Shown here: positions 1 to 10,662 of the stretch, one piece after another
Layout of the letters: every line of letters starts with the position of its first letter
Position numbering within the stretch: the first letter of the stretch is position 1
Assembly: GCF_030813515.1 (NCBI RefSeq)
Contig: NZ_JAUSUK010000002.1
Coordinates: 1,550,001 to 1,614,000, forward strand
Source of the DNA: Rhodopseudomonas julia
GTDB lineage: Bacteria; Pseudomonadota; Alphaproteobacteria; Rhizobiales; Afifellaceae
Reading direction: 5' to 3'
Length of the DNA stretch: 64,000 nt
The notes under the pieces: model-generated
The model's database searches: none
Told to the model about the DNA's origin: nothing
The model's input: only the letters and a program-made list of their open reading frames with translations
Program-made: the position numbers and the translations under genes

Positions 1-16
1 GAACCGCCGTGCCGGC

Positions 17-1204
17 TCAGGCTTCTGAGGCCGTTTCTTCCATATCGATTTCGCGCAAAATCTCCTGACCGTGCTCGTCGAGCCGCGGAGAGCCCGATTG
101 GGCGGCAAGCGGCGATCCGTCGAAGAGGATCGGCGTGCGCAACCCGGGAAGAGAGAAGGCGCCGCCGGCCATCTCGGCGGCTATCACCATGCCGCGTTCG
201 CGCAATTGCGGGTCGGCAAACACCTCAGACAATGTGTTGATCGGTCCGCCAGGGATCGCCGCCGCCTCGAGACGCTGAAGCATTTCCGCTCGCTGCCAGG
301 ACGCGAGTTTTGGACAGAGGAGTCCGAGAAGATCAGGTCGATTTGCGACACGCGCGGCATTGTTGGCGAAACGCGGATCGTCCGCCCATTCCTCGTTGCC
401 GAGAATCCGACAAAGAGCACGAAACTGCCGATCGTTTCCGACTGCGATGATCAAATGGCCGTCGCTGACGGCGAACACCTGGTAGGGTACGATGTTGGGA
501 TGCGCGTTTCCGGCACGTCTGGGATTTTGGCCGGTCACGAGATAGTTCATCGCCTGGTTGGCGAGGACGCCCGTCATGGAATCAAACAGCGCCATGTCGA
601 TGTGCGTCCCCTCACCGCTCGCCTCGCGTGCCCGCAACGCCGCCTGAATCGCGATGACGGAATAAAGCCCGGTGAAGATGTCGGCGAAGGCGACGCCCAT
701 CTTCATCGGCTCGCCGTCCGGCTCGCCCGTCAGAGACATGATCCCCGACATGCCCTGAATCATCACGTCGTAGCCGGCGCGGGACGCATAGGGCCCGGTC
801 TGTCCGAAGCCGGTGATGGAGCAGACAATCAGGTGGGGAAAGTCCCGACGGAGCGTCGCCGCGTCGAGCCCATATTTCTTCAAGCCGCCAAGCTTGAAGT
901 TCTCGACGAGCACGTCGGCATCGGCACAAAGCCGTCGCACGATTTCCTGCCCTCGGGGCGTGGCGATATCGACCCCGATTGAACGCTTGCCCCGGTTGCA
1001 GGCGTGAAAATAGGCGGCCCCCTCCGATCCACCGTCCGGATTGACGACGAAAGGAGGCCCCCAGTGCCGCGTATCATCCCCCTTGCTCGGCTCCTCGATC
1101 TTGATCACGTCCGCACCGAGATCGGCGAGGACCTGACCGGCGAAGGGCCCAGCCAAAATTCGGGCGAGCTCGATGACTTTAACGCCCTCAAGCGGCTTGT
1201 TCAT
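17..1204 (-). CDS. Class III (CaiB/BaiF) CoA-transferase, probably glutarate-activating
   Basis: This 395-residue protein has the CaiB/BaiF layout: an N-terminal LAGPFAGQVLADLGADVIKIE segment of the CoA-binding Rossmann region (near residues 17-37), a VLVENFKLG motif near 98-106, and a GFGQTGPYASRAGYD motif near 132-146. The likely catalytic Asp is Asp175 in GVAFADIFTG, aligned from memory with Asp169 of formyl-CoA transferase. The family moves CoA from a donor acyl-CoA to a carboxylic acid in the cytoplasm. It starts 21 bp after the glutaryl-CoA dehydrogenase gene on the same strand. The same pairing is known for glutarate breakdown, so a succinyl-CoA:glutarate CoA-transferase is the best inference. 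The family is certain; the substrate rests on the neighbour. Confidence 0.85.
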   Translation of the reverse strand: MNKPLEGVKVIELARILAGPFAGQVLADLGADVIKIEEPSKGDDTRHWGPPFVVNPDGGSEGAAYFHACNRGKRSIGVDIATPRGQEIVRRLCADADVLVENFKLGGLKKYGLDAATLRRDFPHLIVCSITGFGQTGPYASRAGYDVMIQGMSGIMSLTGEPDGEPMKMGVAFADIFTGLYSVIAIQAALRAREASGEGTHIDMALFDSMTGVLANQAMNYLVTGQNPRRAGNAHPNIVPYQVFAVSDGHLIIAVGNDRQFRALCRILGNEEWADDPRFANNAARVANRPDLLGLLCPKLASWQRAEMLQRLEAAAIPGGPINTLSEVFADPQLRERGMVIAAEMAGGAFSLPGLRTPILFDGSPLAAQSGSPRLDEHGQEILREIDMEETASEA

Positions 1205-1225
1205 TTGTCGACACCGAGCCTCAGA

Positions 1226-2434
1226 TCAAAAAAAGGCCTGAATACCCGTCTGGGCACGGCCGAGGATCAACGCGTGGATGTCGTGCGTCCCCTCATAGGT
1301 GTTGACGGTCTCGAGGTTCTGCGCATGGCGCATGACGTGGTATTCTTCCTGGATACCGTTGCCGCCATGGATGTCGCGGGCGACACGGGCAATATCCAAA
1401 GCCTTGCCGCAATTGTTGCGCTTGATGAGCGAAATCATCTCAGGCGCCATCTTGCCGTCGTCAAAGAGACGGCCGACGCGCAAAGCGGCCTGCAGTCCCA
1501 AAGCGACCTCAGTCTGCATGTCTGCCAGCTTCTTCTGAATCAGCTGAGTGGCGGCAAGCGGCCTGCCAAACTGATTCCGCTCCAGCGCGTAACTCCTTGC
1601 ACGGAACCAGCAATCCTCGGCTGCTCCCATGACGCCCCAAGCAATTCCATAGCGTGCGCGATTGAGACAACCGAAGGGACCTTTCAGCCCCGAAACGTTG
1701 GGCAACAGATTCTCTTCCGGCACCACGACGCCGTCCATGACGATCTCGCCGGTGATCGACGCACGCAGAGACAGCTTGCCGCCGATCTTGGGCGCGGAAA
1801 GACCCGGCATACCCTTTTCGAGAATGAAACCGCGGATCGCACCGTCATGTTCGGCCGATTTCGCCCAAACCACGAACACGTCGGCAAGCGGAGCATTGGA
1901 GATCCACGTCTTGGAGCCGGTGAGACGATAGCCATCGCTCACCTTCTCCGCCCGCGTCTTCATCCCTGCCGGGTCGGAGCCGGCATCAGGCTCGGTTAGA
2001 CCGAAGCAGCCAATCCATTCGCCGCTTGCGAGCTTCGGCAGATACTTCCGCCGCTGAGCTTCATCGCCATAGGCGTAGATCGGATGCATGACGAGCGAGG
2101 ATTGGACGCTCATCATGGAGCGGTATCCCGAATCGACCCGCTCGACTTCACGCGCCACGAGGCCGTAGGCGACGTAGGAGGCATGCGCACAGCCATATTC
2201 TTCGGGAATGGTAATCCCGAGAAGGCCGAGTTCGCCCATTTCCGCGAAGATTTCCGGCTCGGTTCTTTCCTTGGCGTAGGCTTCGAGAATCCGCGGGGCG
2301 AGCTTCTCCTGCGCGTAATCGTGCGCCGTGTCCCGGATCAGCCGCTCTTCTTCGCTCAGCTGATCGTCGAGGAAAAAAGGATCCGCCCAATCAAAGGCGG
2401 AGTGTGAATCGGTCTTCTTAACGTGTTGATCCAT
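1226..2434 (-). CDS. gcdH: Glutaryl-CoA dehydrogenase
   Basis: This FAD-dependent acyl-CoA dehydrogenase oxidises and decarboxylates glutaryl-CoA to crotonyl-CoA at the end of lysine, tryptophan or glutarate breakdown. The chosen ATG (2434) gives 402 residues; the frame stays open to 2476 but would then overlap the upstream regulator gene. Visible hallmarks are [20 protein letters not shown] (FAD and substrate region), [33 protein letters not shown], and the C-terminal [15 protein letters not shown], whose Glu (about residue 381) matches the catalytic base of the human enzyme. The near full-length resemblance to GcdH, rather than to generic acyl-CoA dehydrogenases, makes the substrate assignment strong. 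It lies between a TetR gene (22 bp upstream) and a CoA-transferase gene (21 bp downstream), a likely three-gene unit. Confidence 0.93.
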   Translation of the reverse strand: MDQHVKKTDSHSAFDWADPFFLDDQLSEEERLIRDTAHDYAQEKLAPRILEAYAKERTEPEIFAEMGELGLLGITIPEEYGCAHASYVAYGLVAREVERVDSGYRSMMSVQSSLVMHPIYAYGDEAQRRKYLPKLASGEWIGCFGLTEPDAGSDPAGMKTRAEKVSDGYRLTGSKTWISNAPLADVFVVWAKSAEHDGAIRGFILEKGMPGLSAPKIGGKLSLRASITGEIVMDGVVVPEENLLPNVSGLKGPFGCLNRARYGIAWGVMGAAEDCWFRARSYALERNQFGRPLAATQLIQKKLADMQTEVALGLQAALRVGRLFDDGKMAPEMISLIKRNNCGKALDIARVARDIHGGNGIQEEYHVMRHAQNLETVNTYEGTHDIHALILGRAQTGIQAFF

Positions 2435-2456
2435 TACCTGCTCGCCACCGTCGCCC

Positions 2457-3155
2457 CTACCGGGGACGCACTCCATTCAAAAATATCCGAATGCAGCGGC
2501 GCAGATAGCCCTTGCGATCATCACCACCGCCTAATTCGGGGTCTCCCGGCGTCTTGAAAACAATGGCACCGAAGATCATGTCCATCAAAATCTTCCCGGC
2601 ACTCAATGCATCGTCGACATCGATACGCCCGAGTTGGCGCTGCTTGTCAAACCATTCACCCAGCAGAGCTCGCGATCTCTCGCCGCCGCGCTGGCGGGCC
2701 AATTCGTGCAACTCCGGATAATGCCGCGATTCCACCATCACGAAACGCAAAAGAGCGATGCGCTCACGATCGGCTTCTTCGGAGATGTCGATGCGAAAAA
2801 TGGCTTCGAGCGCCTCCTGCAACGACATCTCCTCATAATCGCCCGGGAGCGCCAGCATGGTCTGGCGATGGGCGTCGATGATGGCGGCAAAGAGCTCCGT
2901 CTTGCTGGGGAAAAGCCGGTAAAGCGTGCGCTTCGAAATCCGGCACCGGGCCGCGACCTCGTCCATCGTCGTGCGCGCATAGCCGCTCTCCTGGAACAGC
3001 TCGCGCGCCTTCTGCAGGATGATCGCGCTTTGGGCTTCATCCGACATGACTTTCGGACGGCCACGTCCGCGAGGAGCCTCAGAGCCGCCCTCAGCCTTGC
3101 CGAGATTTAAGGTTTCTTCGTCTTTTGAAGAGGCTACGGAATGCATATCGGTCAC
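2457..3155 (-). CDS. TetR/AcrR-family transcriptional regulator
   Basis: This 232-residue protein has a low-complexity N-terminus ending in a GRGRPK basic stretch (about 30-35), then a TetR helix-turn-helix at about 45-90 ([20 protein letters not shown], then [20 protein letters not shown]). The C-terminal ligand domain resembles the AefR-like group often found beside RND pumps. It is divergent from the RND operon (112 bp gap) and lies 22 bp before glutaryl-CoA dehydrogenase on its own strand. It could therefore repress the pump, the glutarate genes, or both; autoregulation from the shared gap is likely. A second Met at residue 4 is an alternative start. The family is clear; the effector is unknown. 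Confidence 0.88.
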   Translation of the reverse strand: MTDMHSVASSKDEETLNLGKAEGGSEAPRGRGRPKVMSDEAQSAIILQKARELFQESGYARTTMDEVAARCRISKRTLYRLFPSKTELFAAIIDAHRQTMLALPGDYEEMSLQEALEAIFRIDISEEADRERIALLRFVMVESRHYPELHELARQRGGERSRALLGEWFDKQRQLGRIDVDDALSAGKILMDMIFGAIVFKTPGDPELGGGDDRKGYLRRCIRIFLNGVRPR

Positions 3156-3164
3156 CTGAGCGGC

Positions 3165-3192
3165 TTGACAGAGCGCCAGGGATGATTATAGG
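3165..3192 (+). promoter_or_regulatory. Sigma-70-like promoter for the RND/Mac efflux operon
   Basis: A consensus TTGACA (3165-3170), a 16-bp spacer and TATAGG (3187-3192) face the RND adaptor gene from within the gap it shares with the TetR gene. The AT-rich run just downstream (3190-3214) is where a TetR operator could sit, but I could not pick out a convincing palindrome. Confidence 0.45.
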
Positions 3193-3267
3193 TACGATTG
3201 CGTTTTATATTAATGGGCACAGCTTCTCCCTCCCAATCCTTACGCTGTAGCACCCCCCGGTCTCAAC

Positions 3268-4722
3268 ATGGCTCAAGACAGTCCTTTTCCCAATTATGGT
3301 TATCGCGGAAATAACGCCTCGCGTAAACGGCGAAATGCGCGAATGATTTTCTGCAGCCCCTCATCAGGCGGCCATCGCAAGGAAATCTTTCTTCCGTTCT
3401 CAGCGACAGATGCCCCCGAAACCCGGCGTCGGAGGATCCCACCGCGTCTCGCCAACTCGCCCCACATCAACCGCCTATCCAAACTCTACGATAGGCTGCG
3501 ATCCTCCTCGCTCAACCTCGTTGTGGGCACTTTCGCCGCGACCTTACTTCTCAGCGCTTGTAACCCGTCTGAGGAACAAAATACGCCGCCGGTGCAGAGC
3601 AATTCTCCGCAGGTGAGCGTCATTGCTCTCCATCCGGGATCGACCACCATCACAGCCGAACTTCCTGGGCGCGTGGCGGCCTCCCTGGTGGCGGAGGTGC
3701 GGCCCCAGGTTGGCGGCATCATCCGCGCGCGCGCCTTCGAAGAAGGCAGCGAGGTCAAAGAAGGCGACGTTCTCTATGAGATCGACAGCGCCTCTTACCA
3801 GGCAGCGTACGACGTGGCGGCTGCAGCGCTTCAGAAAGCCGAAGCGAAGGTCCCAAGCGCCCAGGCCAAGGTGGAACGCTATGAGGGGCTCGTGGCCCAG
3901 AATGCCGTCTCCAAGCAGGATGTTGACGATGCTCGTTCGGACCTCCTGCAAGCGCAGGCCGATGTTGCATCAGCCAAGGCCGATCTCGAATCCGCCCGCA
4001 TCAACCTCGATCACACGAAGGTCAAGGCGCCGATCTCTGGCCGTATCAGTGCCTCGGCGATCACCGTGGGCGCGCTCGTCACCGCCGATCAAGAGACCGC
4101 GCTGACGACGATCCGCACGCTCGATCCAATCAACATCGACGTCACCCAATCCAGCACGAACCTGCTCAGATTGAGGCGCGCCGTCGACGAAGGGCGCATC
4201 AAGACCTCGGGTAAAAACGTCGCCGTCAGGCTGAAGCTCGACGATGGCAGCACCTATGCCCAAGACGGAACGCTCGAGTTCATGGAATCGGTCATCGACG
4301 AGACCACCGGCACTTTCACAGTTCGCGCGATCTTTCCGAACCCTGAGAGAGTGCTTCTTCCGGGCATGTATGTGCGCGGCATCCTCCAAGAGGGCATCTC
4401 AGAGGGAAGCTTTCTCGTCCCGCAGCGCGCCGTCACCCACAACCCGGATGGCGAGGCGGTGGCGTTTTTCGTCGATGCCGACGGCAAGGTGGACCAGCGC
4501 GTGCTGAGCGTACAGCGCAGCATCGGCAAAGATTGGCTCGTGGACGGCGGCGTCTCGGATGGCGACCGGCTCATCGTGGAAGGCGCCCAATCCGTCAAAG
4601 ACGGCGAAAGCGTGCGTGCCATCGAAGTCACCATCGACGAGGAGACAGGCGAAGTTCAGGCGCTTTCAGAGGCGCTTCCCGAAAATGCCGCCCTCTCCGA
4701 CGAACCCGCGCAGAAGGGCTGA
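3268..4722 (+). CDS. RND efflux periplasmic adaptor (AcrA/MexA type), lipoprotein
   Basis: This is the membrane-fusion subunit of a tripartite RND exporter, bridging the AcrB-like pump and the outer-membrane channel. The lipobox LLSA-C places the lipidated Cys at residue 98 of the longest frame, after a hydrophobic VVGTFAATLL stretch. Then come a barrel-sandwich half (VRPQVGGIIRARAF), a long alpha-helical hairpin, the second lipoyl half (TKVKAPISGRIS) and the beta-barrel (LLPGMYVRGIL). With the ATG at 3268 the signal peptide would begin about 70 residues in, far too late. An ATG at 3343 still leaves an over-long leader, so the true start is unresolved and probably lies nearer 3480. The stop is 9 bp from the pump gene. 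Family certain; N-terminus uncertain. Confidence 0.9.
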   Translation: MAQDSPFPNYGYRGNNASRKRRNARMIFCSPSSGGHRKEIFLPFSATDAPETRRRRIPPRLANSPHINRLSKLYDRLRSSSLNLVVGTFAATLLLSACNPSEEQNTPPVQSNSPQVSVIALHPGSTTITAELPGRVAASLVAEVRPQVGGIIRARAFEEGSEVKEGDVLYEIDSASYQAAYDVAAAALQKAEAKVPSAQAKVERYEGLVAQNAVSKQDVDDARSDLLQAQADVASAKADLESARINLDHTKVKAPISGRISASAITVGALVTADQETALTTIRTLDPINIDVTQSSTNLLRLRRAVDEGRIKTSGKNVAVRLKLDDGSTYAQDGTLEFMESVIDETTGTFTVRAIFPNPERVLLPGMYVRGILQEGISEGSFLVPQRAVTHNPDGEAVAFFVDADGKVDQRVLSVQRSIGKDWLVDGGVSDGDRLIVEGAQSVKDGESVRAIEVTIDEETGEVQALSEALPENAALSDEPAQKG

Positions 4723-4731
4723 CCCACACCC

Positions 4732-7700
4732 ATGTCGCGCTTCTTCATCGAACGGCCGGTTTTCGCCGCAGTCATTGCGCTTGTCGTGATGCTGGGCGGC
4801 CTGCTTGCCCTGACCACCCTGCCCATCTCGCAATATCCGCAGATCTCTCCGACAACGGTTCAGATCTCCGCCAATTATCCGGGCGCCGATGCGGAGACGG
4901 TCGAGAACTCGGTGACGAAAGTGATCGAGCAGGGCATGACCGGCATCGATTTTCTCGACTACATGACCTCGTCGTCGACATCGACCGGCTCCGCCTCCAT
5001 CCAGCTCACCTTTACCAATCAAGCGGATCCCGACGTCGCGCAGATGCAGGTGCAAAACAAGCTGCAGCTTGTGGAATCGCAACTGCCCCAGGCCGTCGTC
5101 AACAATGGCGTGACGGTCACCAAGTCGACGCAGAGCTTCTTGATGGTCGTCGGATTTGTGTCGACCGACGGCTCGCAGACGACCACGGACCTCGCCGATT
5201 ACGTTCAATCGACGTTGAACGACCCTTTGAGCCGCCTCGGCGGCGTCGGCTCGACCCGCCTTTTCGGCTCGGGCTACGCCATGCGCGTCTGGCTCGACCC
5301 TGCCAAGCTGCAAAAATACTCGTTGATGCCGAGCGACGTGACGGCGGCAATCCAGGCCCAGAACACGCAGGTGTCCGCCGGCCAGCTCGGCGCCGAACCG
5401 CAGGTCCAGGGACAGGCGCTCAACGTCACCCTCACCGCCAAGAGCCGCCTTCAGACCGTCGAGCAATTCGAGAACATCATCCTGAAGAGCGCGACCGGCG
5501 GATCGATCGTGCGGCTCAACGACGTGGCGCGTGTCGAAATCGGCTCGGAGAGCTACGACACGAGCTCACGCTACAACGGCAAACCCGCCGCCGGTCTCGC
5601 GATCTATCTCGCCACCGGTGCCAACGCCATCTCCACGGCGGCAGAGGTTCGCGATGTGCTCGACGCGAATGCCGGCACGCTCCCGCGGGGTGTCGAGATC
5701 GTCTATCCTTACGACACGACCCCCTTCGTCGAACTCTCCATCGAAGAGGTGGTGAAGACGCTGTTTGAGGCCATCGTCCTCGTCTTCATCGTCATGTTCG
5801 TCTTCCTGCAGAACATCCGCGCGACGCTCATTCCGACGATCGCCGTTCCGGTCGTTCTGCTCGGCACTTTCGCCATGCTGTCCTTCGCCGGCTATTCCAT
5901 CAACACCCTCACCATGTTCGCCATGGTGCTGGCCATCGGCCTTCTCGTCGACGACGCCATCGTGGTGGTGGAGAATGTCGAGCGCGTGATGGACGAAGAA
6001 GGCTTGTCGCCCAAGGAGGCGACGATCAAGTCGATGGGCGAGATCCAGGGCGCGCTGATCGGCATCGCCACGGTGCTTTCCGCCGTCTTCGTGCCGATGG
6101 CGTTCTTCTCCGGCTCGGTCGGCATCATCTATCGCCAGTTTTCCGTGACCATCGTCACCGCGATGATCCTCTCGGTCGCCGTCGCACTCATCCTGACCCC
6201 GGCCCTGTGCGCAACGCTGCTCAAGCCCGTGAAGGAAGGACACAAGCAGAAAGGCGTCTTCGGCCTCTTCAACCGCTCTTTCGAGCGCTTGACCAACGGG
6301 TACCGCTCAGGCGTCAGCGGTATCATCAAGCGTTCGTTTCGCTTCCTTGTCGTCTTCCTCGTCATCGCCGGGGCAACCGGATATCTCTTCACAAAGCTGC
6401 CGAGCTCCTTCCTGCCAGACGAGGACCAGGGCATCCTGATCGCCAGCGTTCAGCTTCCTGCCGGCGCGACCCAGGAGCGAACGTGGCACGTGATGCGTCA
6501 GGTGCAGGATTACTTCCTCGACGATGAGACGGACAACGTCGCCGGCGTGATGACGGAGGTCGGGTTCGGGTTCGGCGGCCAGGGCCAGAATGTCGGTCTC
6601 GCCTTTATTCGCCTCAGCGATTTCGAGAAACGTACGAGCGAAGCTGCGAGCGCGCAGGCGATCGCCGGACGAGCTATGGGTGCGCTATCGGGAATCAAGG
6701 ACGGTCGCGTCTTCGTGCTCAACCCGCCTGCCCTGCCGGGCTTCGGCGCGACGGGCGGATTCGATTTCTATCTGCAGGACCTCAACAACGCCGGCCACGA
6801 CGCCCTCAAAGGGACGCGCAACCAACTGCTCGGGTTGGCGGCACAAAGCCCGGTTCTGAGCGGCACACGCCCCAATGGCCAGGAAGACACCTCCCAATAC
6901 CACATCGACATCGATCAGGAGAAAGCGAGCGCCTATTCTCTTGCCCTCTCCGACATCGACAGCACCCTCTCGGTCTCCTGGGGCAGCAAATACGTCAACG
7001 ACTTTATCAACAAGGGACGGGTGAAGCCGGTCTATGTGCAGGGCGATGCACCCTTCCGCATGCAGCCGGAAGACATTGAGCAATGGTATGTGCGCAATTC
7101 CGACGCGAAGATGGTTCCCTTCTCGGCGTTTGCCACCGGCACATGGACCTATGGCTCACCGCGCCTTGAACGTTTCAACGGGCTGCCGGCCATGGAAATC
7201 CAGGGCTCGGCGGGTGCGGGCTATAGCTCCGGCCAGGCGATGGAGAAGGTCGAAGAGCTGATTTCCGAGCTGCCAGCCGGCTTCGGACACGAATGGACCG
7301 GTTTGTCGTATCAGGAGCGCATCGCCGGCAATCAGGCCGCATCCCTTTATGCGATCTCGGTCCTTGTCGTGTTCCTGGCACTTGCGGCGCTTTACGAGAG
7401 CTGGACGATCCCGATCGCCGTGATCCTCACCGTGCCGATCGGCATTCTGGGAGCGCTCGTGGCGTCGCTCTATTTCGGCCAATCCAATGACGTCTATTTC
7501 AAGGTCGGTCTGCTGACGACCATCGGTCTCGCGGCGAAGAACGCCATTCTGATCGTCGAATTCGCGCTAGACTGGCAGAAACAGGGCAAAGACCTGGTGG
7601 AAGCGACACTCGAAGCGTGTCGGCAGAGATTGCGGCCGATCCTGATGACTTCGCTCGCTTTCATCCTCGGCGTCTTGCCGCTCGCCATTGCAGATGGCGC

Positions 7701-7881
7701 CGGTTCGGGCAGCCAGAATGCCGTCGGCATCGGCGTCATGGGCGGCATGATCGCCTCCACGACGCTGGGCGTGTTTTTCGCGCCTCTCTTGTTCGTCGCA
7801 GTGCGTCGTCTGTTTTCCAAACGGCGCGATCCGCAGGCTTCCACAGCCGACACCATCCCCGCGCCAGCTTCACAGGCTTAG
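4732..7881 (+). CDS. RND multidrug efflux pump (AcrB/MexB type, HAE1)
   Basis: This inner-membrane pump exports amphipathic compounds at the expense of the proton gradient. The length of 1049 residues is the same as E. coli AcrB. The N-terminus [20 protein letters not shown] is the first membrane helix. Asp407 and Asp408 ([18 protein letters not shown]) sit at exactly the AcrB positions of the proton-relay pair, and Lys936 ([14 protein letters not shown]) supplies the third relay residue. Two large periplasmic loops and two sets of membrane helices show the usual internal duplication. The gene follows its adaptor by 9 bp and precedes a NodT channel by 27 bp, so all three parts of the exporter are co-transcribed. 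Substrate range cannot be read from sequence. Confidence 0.95.
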   Translation: MSRFFIERPVFAAVIALVVMLGGLLALTTLPISQYPQISPTTVQISANYPGADAETVENSVTKVIEQGMTGIDFLDYMTSSSTSTGSASIQLTFTNQADPDVAQMQVQNKLQLVESQLPQAVVNNGVTVTKSTQSFLMVVGFVSTDGSQTTTDLADYVQSTLNDPLSRLGGVGSTRLFGSGYAMRVWLDPAKLQKYSLMPSDVTAAIQAQNTQVSAGQLGAEPQVQGQALNVTLTAKSRLQTVEQFENIILKSATGGSIVRLNDVARVEIGSESYDTSSRYNGKPAAGLAIYLATGANAISTAAEVRDVLDANAGTLPRGVEIVYPYDTTPFVELSIEEVVKTLFEAIVLVFIVMFVFLQNIRATLIPTIAVPVVLLGTFAMLSFAGYSINTLTMFAMVLAIGLLVDDAIVVVENVERVMDEEGLSPKEATIKSMGEIQGALIGIATVLSAVFVPMAFFSGSVGIIYRQFSVTIVTAMILSVAVALILTPALCATLLKPVKEGHKQKGVFGLFNRSFERLTNGYRSGVSGIIKRSFRFLVVFLVIAGATGYLFTKLPSSFLPDEDQGILIASVQLPAGATQERTWHVMRQVQDYFLDDETDNVAGVMTEVGFGFGGQGQNVGLAFIRLSDFEKRTSEAASAQAIAGRAMGALSGIKDGRVFVLNPPALPGFGATGGFDFYLQDLNNAGHDALKGTRNQLLGLAAQSPVLSGTRPNGQEDTSQYHIDIDQEKASAYSLALSDIDSTLSVSWGSKYVNDFINKGRVKPVYVQGDAPFRMQPEDIEQWYVRNSDAKMVPFSAFATGTWTYGSPRLERFNGLPAMEIQGSAGAGYSSGQAMEKVEELISELPAGFGHEWTGLSYQERIAGNQAASLYAISVLVVFLALAALYESWTIPIAVILTVPIGILGALVASLYFGQSNDVYFKVGLLTTIGLAAKNAILIVEFALDWQKQGKDLVEATLEACRQRLRPILMTSLAFILGVLPLAIADGAGSGSQNAVGIGVMGGMIASTTLGVFFAPLLFVAVRRLFSKRRDPQASTADTIPAPASQA

Positions 7882-7908
7882 GCGGAAGAGAAAGACCGAG
7901 CGCCAGGC

Positions 7909-9420
7909 ATGACAAAGACGATCGCTCACCCCATCGCGACACGGGCTTCGCATCGTCGAGGCAGACGCACCAGTGTGGCGATGCTTCTGACCCTCCCATG
8001 GCTCGCAGGCTGCATGGTGGGACCGGACTATCAAAAACCTCTGATGGCGCTCCCCGCGAGCTGGAGCCACAGCGGCGCCACGCAACCGACCCAGCCGCCG
8101 GAGCTCGCGCATTGGTGGGGCCGCCTCAACGATCCGTTGCTCGATTCCCTCATCGAGGAAGCGGTCGCAGGCAATCTCGATGTCGCCTCGGCAAAGGCGC
8201 GGATCCGCGAGGCGCGGGCAAGCTACCGCCAGAGCACCGGCGCGCTCCTCCCCTCCACTGACGGATCCGGCTCCAGCAAGCGTTCCAAAAGCAGCGGTGC
8301 GAGCACAGGAAGTTCGAATACGGCCTGGAGTTATCAAGCCGGCTTCGACGCAACCTGGGAGCTCGATCTCTTCGGCGGGAATCGCCGCTCGGCCGAGGCC
8401 GCCCGCTACGGTGTCGATGCCGCCGAAGAAGACCTGCGCAACACGCTTTTGACGTTGATCGGCGATGTTGCATCCAACTACGTCAATCTGCGGGGCTATC
8501 AGGCACGCATCGCACTTGCCCAGCGCACCGCGTCTTCACAGCGCGAGACCGCGGAAATCACCCGCAACAAGTTTGAGGCGGGTGCAGCCTCCTCGCTCGA
8601 TGTGGCCAACGCCACGGGTCAGGCGGCCAACACGGAGGCGACGATTCCCTCCCTGCGCACCTCCTACGCCGAAGCGTTGCACCGGCTCGGCGTGTTGACC
8701 GGTCAGGCGCCCAGCGCGCTTGAGAGCAAGCTCAAGAAGAGCAAACCGATTCCGCGGCCAAAGCTGCCGATCCCGACCGGCATTCCGGCCGAAATTTTGA
8801 ACACACGCCCCGATGTGCGTATGGCAGAGAGACAGCTCGCCCAATACACAGCGCGGGTCGGCGCGGCCGAGGCGGATCGATTCCCGAGTGTCAGTCTCCT
8901 CGGCAACATCGCCACATCTGGTGCTCAGATCGGCGATCTTGCAGACCATTCCTCGATCGCCTGGTCGTTCGGTCCGAGCCTCAGCATTCCCCTTTTCCAT
9001 GGCGGCCAGCTCGCCGCTGCGGCGGATGTCGCACGGGCTCAGCGTGACCAGTATTTCATCGCCTACAAATCGTCCGTGCTCAACGCGCTGGAGGAAGTGG
9101 AGAACGCCATCGTCGGGCTGTCCCAGGAGCGCATCCGCTACGGCAAGCTTGCCACATCCACACAGGCCTACCGGCAGGCGGCCGACCTTGCCCGGACACT
9201 CTATAAGAGCGGTTCATCGAGCTTCCTCGACGTGCTCGACGCGGAACGCTCGCTTTATTCCGCGGAGGATGCCTTGCTCGCGAGCCGCGTGGAGATCACG
9301 CAGGATTATATCGCCCTGCAAAAGGCGCTGGGCGGCGGCTGGGACGGTCGGGTGCGGATCGACGAGCCGGAGATCGTCGACCGGCCGAAGACCAGGCCGG
9401 TCGTCTTCGTGCAGCATTAG
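7909..9420 (+). CDS. Outer-membrane efflux lipoprotein, NodT/OprM family
   Basis: This 503-residue TolC-like channel completes the efflux complex in the outer membrane. A basic leader (HRRGRRT) and a hydrophobic MLLTLPWLAGC end in a lipobox with Cys35, followed by the family start MVGPDYQKP. It has the two internal OEP repeats, with long coiled-coil stretches rich in Ala, Glu and Arg (for example GDVASNYVNLRGYQARIALA) and the NTRPDVRMAERQLAQYTARVGAAEADRFPSV region, quoted here only as a landmark around residues 290-325. It lies between the RND pump and the MacAB genes, so it may serve both exporters. The family is certain; sharing is inferred. Confidence 0.93.
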   Translation: MTKTIAHPIATRASHRRGRRTSVAMLLTLPWLAGCMVGPDYQKPLMALPASWSHSGATQPTQPPELAHWWGRLNDPLLDSLIEEAVAGNLDVASAKARIREARASYRQSTGALLPSTDGSGSSKRSKSSGASTGSSNTAWSYQAGFDATWELDLFGGNRRSAEAARYGVDAAEEDLRNTLLTLIGDVASNYVNLRGYQARIALAQRTASSQRETAEITRNKFEAGAASSLDVANATGQAANTEATIPSLRTSYAEALHRLGVLTGQAPSALESKLKKSKPIPRPKLPIPTGIPAEILNTRPDVRMAERQLAQYTARVGAAEADRFPSVSLLGNIATSGAQIGDLADHSSIAWSFGPSLSIPLFHGGQLAAAADVARAQRDQYFIAYKSSVLNALEEVENAIVGLSQERIRYGKLATSTQAYRQAADLARTLYKSGSSSFLDVLDAERSLYSAEDALLASRVEITQDYIALQKALGGGWDGRVRIDEPEIVDRPKTRPVVFVQH

Positions 9421-9441
9421 GGCACAAAGATCGGCAACGTG

Positions 9442-10659
9442 ATGGCGGCCCGCAAGCGCAAGCGCTCCAAGCTCATCTGGCTTCTGGTCGCCATCCTCCT
9501 GATCGGCGGGGCCGGCTATTGGGTGAAAACCAACTACTTCGCCGAAGAGCCGCCGGAGATCATGACATCTGCGGTGACCCGCGGCGATATCGAGAAGACG
9601 GTCCTCGCCACGGGCATCCTGAAGCCGGCGAAACTTGTTGCCGTAGGTGCACAGGTGTCAGGCCGCGTCACGTCTCTCAAAGTCAGCGTGGGCGACAGCG
9701 TAAAGGAAGGCGATCTCATCGCGGAGATCGATTCGGAGACGCAGGCGAACGACCTGCGCACGGCGGAGGCTTCTCTCGCCAACGTCCGCGCGCAAAAAGA
9801 GGAAAAGCAAGCGACGCTCGTTCAGGCCGAACAGGCTCTCGCGCGACAGACGCGCATGATCAACCAGAATGCGGTTTCCCGGGCCGACTACGAAGAAGCG
9901 GAAGCCACCGTGAAGGTGACCAGGGCACAGATCGCCGCCCTCGACGCGCAGATCGCCGAAGCGGAGGTGGCCGTCGAAACAGCGAAGGTCGATCTCGGCT
10001 ACACCCAAATCACCGCCCCGATGGACGGGACCGTGCTTTGGGTGGTGACGCAGGAGGGGCAGACGGTGAACGCCATCCAGTCGGCCCCGACGATCGTCAT
10101 TCTCGGGCAGCTCGACACGATGACCGTGCGAGCTGAAATCTCCGAAGTCGATGTCGTCGACGTCAAGCCGGGCCAGCCCGTCTATTTCACCGTGCTCGGA
10201 AATCCGGACCGTCGCTACGAATCGACCCTCTCGTTCATCGAGCCGGCGCCGGAATCGATCACCAGCGACAGCATGGTCGCCTCCTCTTCTTCGAGCTCCT
10301 CGAGCTCCGCCTCGGAAAAGGCGATCTATTATAACGGCATCTTCGAGGTGCCGAACCAGGATCGTGAGCTGCGCACCTACATGACGGCGGAAGTCCACAT
10401 CGTCCTCGGCCAAGCGAATGACGTCTTGATTTTGCCGTCGGCCGCACTCGGCAGCAAAGGCGCCGACGGGAAATACTCCGTCCATGTGCTGGAGGCGAAT
10501 GGCAACGTCGTGGAACGCCACGTGGAAATCGGCCTCAATGACAAGATCCGGGCAGAGGTGGTCTCCGGTCTCTCGGAAGGCGACCGGGTCGTGATGGGTC
10601 AGCCGGGTGAAGCCGCAAGCGGCCAACGGCGCGGGCCCCGGGGTCCGATGGGGTTCTAG
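9442..10659 (+). CDS. MacA-like periplasmic adaptor of an ABC exporter
   Basis: This HlyD/MacA-family membrane-fusion protein of about 405 residues is anchored by one N-terminal helix (LIWLLVAILLIGGAGYWV) after a strongly basic KRKRSK stretch. A lipoyl half (VAVGAQVSGRVTSLKVSVGD), a helical hairpin, the second lipoyl half (LGYTQITAPMDGTVL) and a beta-barrel follow. A serine run (SSSSSSSSS near residue 275) in the barrel region is unusual. A GTG directly before the ATG (9439) is an alternative start. Its stop is 3 bp before the MacB-like gene, so the two should be translationally coupled. In this family the adaptor stimulates MacB and links it to a TolC-type channel; the NodT gene just upstream is the obvious partner. 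Confidence 0.9.
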   Translation: MAARKRKRSKLIWLLVAILLIGGAGYWVKTNYFAEEPPEIMTSAVTRGDIEKTVLATGILKPAKLVAVGAQVSGRVTSLKVSVGDSVKEGDLIAEIDSETQANDLRTAEASLANVRAQKEEKQATLVQAEQALARQTRMINQNAVSRADYEEAEATVKVTRAQIAALDAQIAEAEVAVETAKVDLGYTQITAPMDGTVLWVVTQEGQTVNAIQSAPTIVILGQLDTMTVRAEISEVDVVDVKPGQPVYFTVLGNPDRRYESTLSFIEPAPESITSDSMVASSSSSSSSSASEKAIYYNGIFEVPNQDRELRTYMTAEVHIVLGQANDVLILPSAALGSKGADGKYSVHVLEANGNVVERHVEIGLNDKIRAEVVSGLSEGDRVVMGQPGEAASGQRRGPRGPMGF

Positions 10660-10662
10660 GCG

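Noticed and set aside
1205-1214. TTGTCGACAC before the first CoA-transferase gene as a third GntR site
   Set aside because: It matches only one arm fully, lies between two co-transcribed genes, and GTCGAC is common in GC-rich DNA.
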